Part shown: positions 63,840-64,000 of the stretch, in pieces
Layout: the number at the start of each line of letters is the position of its first letter
Position numbering within the stretch: position 1 is the stretch's first letter
Assembly (NCBI RefSeq): GCF_008312935.1
Contig: NZ_VSZO01000009.1
Location: 248,001-312,000 of the forward strand
Direction of reading: 5' to 3'
Source: Roseiconus lacunae
GTDB taxonomy: Bacteria > Planctomycetota > Planctomycetia > Pirellulales > Pirellulaceae
DNA: 64,000 nt
Notes under the pieces: model-generated
The model's database searches: none
Told to the model about the DNA's origin: nothing
What the model saw: only the letters and a program-made list of their open reading frames with translations
Position numbers and translations under genes: made by a program

Positions 63840-64000
63840 ATGTGTCCTTCTACGATGCCCTATCGAATGTTTCAGTGGGGTGTCGTTCTGCTTCTGTTTA
63901 TAGCGGCTGAATCAATCGCTCACGAAGCCTGCGCCGATGACGCCACGATTCAAAAATGCCGTCAACAGTTCGCCGACTATACCGGCGCCGAGGTCGTGTT
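63840..64000 (+). CDS. Secreted protein, N-terminal fragment cut by the window end
   Basis: At least 53 residues from ATG 63840, with AAGGAG at 63828-63833 as ribosome-binding site. It starts MCPSTMPYRMFQWGVVLLLFIAAESIAHEACADDATIQK: basic/polar N-region, hydrophobic core and a probable cleavage after ACA or HEACA, followed by QKCRQQFADYTGAEVV. Exported. Too little is present for a function. Confidence 0.75.
   Translation, partial: MCPSTMPYRMFQWGVVLLLFIAAESIAHEACADDATIQKCRQQFADYTGAEVV

Noticed and set aside
63715-63903. 62-residue plus-strand frame at the right edge
   Set aside because: The real gene is in another frame from ATG 63840, with AAGGAG upstream and a signal peptide.

Overview
The window looks like chromosomal DNA from a planctomycete of the Pirellulaceae (Rhodopirellula-like). 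This is judged from gene content, not from a search: a sigma factor paired with a sensor serine/threonine kinase, a second ECF sigma factor with a membrane partner, a long MoxR/DUF58/VWA/DUF4175/DUF4159 cluster, a secreted protein with a CxxCH haem motif, a lone groES, many large lineage-specific secreted proteins, weak or absent Shine-Dalgarno sites, and base composition in the mid-50s % GC by eye. I saw no rRNA, tRNA or CRISPR array.

Layout. 1-4.3 kb (minus): an exporter operon made of an ABC membrane protein whose ATPase domain has lost its catalytic motifs, an HlyD adaptor and a TolC protein cut by the window edge. 4.5-7.2 kb (minus): a small Cse60-like protein, an ABC ATPase and its permease. 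7.6-12.9 kb: an ankyrin membrane protein, a small unknown, the kinase/sigma-factor pair and groES. 13.2-18.2 kb: three unknown planctomycete proteins. 18.3-22.1 kb (minus): a sugar/sterol-type epimerase-reductase and two glycosyltransferases. 22.6-29.4 kb: a CxxCH protein, the divergent lipid-carrier recycling pair popT-like (DUF368) / uppP, a GT2 glycosyltransferase, a zinc-ribbon membrane protein and a GT81 synthase. 30-34 kb: a repeat-containing secreted protein boxed in by two copies of a mobile-looking repeat, a histidine kinase/STAS pair and two putative metal-binding lipoproteins. 34.3-36.2 kb: typA. 36.6-44.1 kb (plus): the complete Na+-translocating NADH:quinone reductase operon nqrABCDEF followed by an apbE-nqrM fusion, preceded by a perfect CRP/FNR-type palindrome. 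44.2-47.4 kb: an ECF sigma factor with two exported partners. 47.5-63.3 kb (minus): eight genes, mostly translationally coupled, running from a TPR metalloprotease-like protein through DUF4159, MoxR, DUF58, a BatA-like VWA protein, a DUF4175-like protein and a VWA/amidotransferase-like protein to a caspase-fold protein with an EF-hand-like loop.

An interspersed repeat of about 130 bp recurs in the window (five near-full copies and one fragment). It has GTGCTTCGT/ACGAAGCAC terminal inverted repeats, often flanked by TA, and an internal hairpin. Two copies supply the TAG stop codon of the adjoining gene, which suggests a MITE-like element.

The points I would follow first are: the serine-rich, uncharged sigma region 2.2 beside a kinase; the apbE-nqrM fusion with the CRP/FNR-like site; the degenerate ABC exporter; the caspase/EF-hand protein coupled to the MoxR cluster; and the repeat family.
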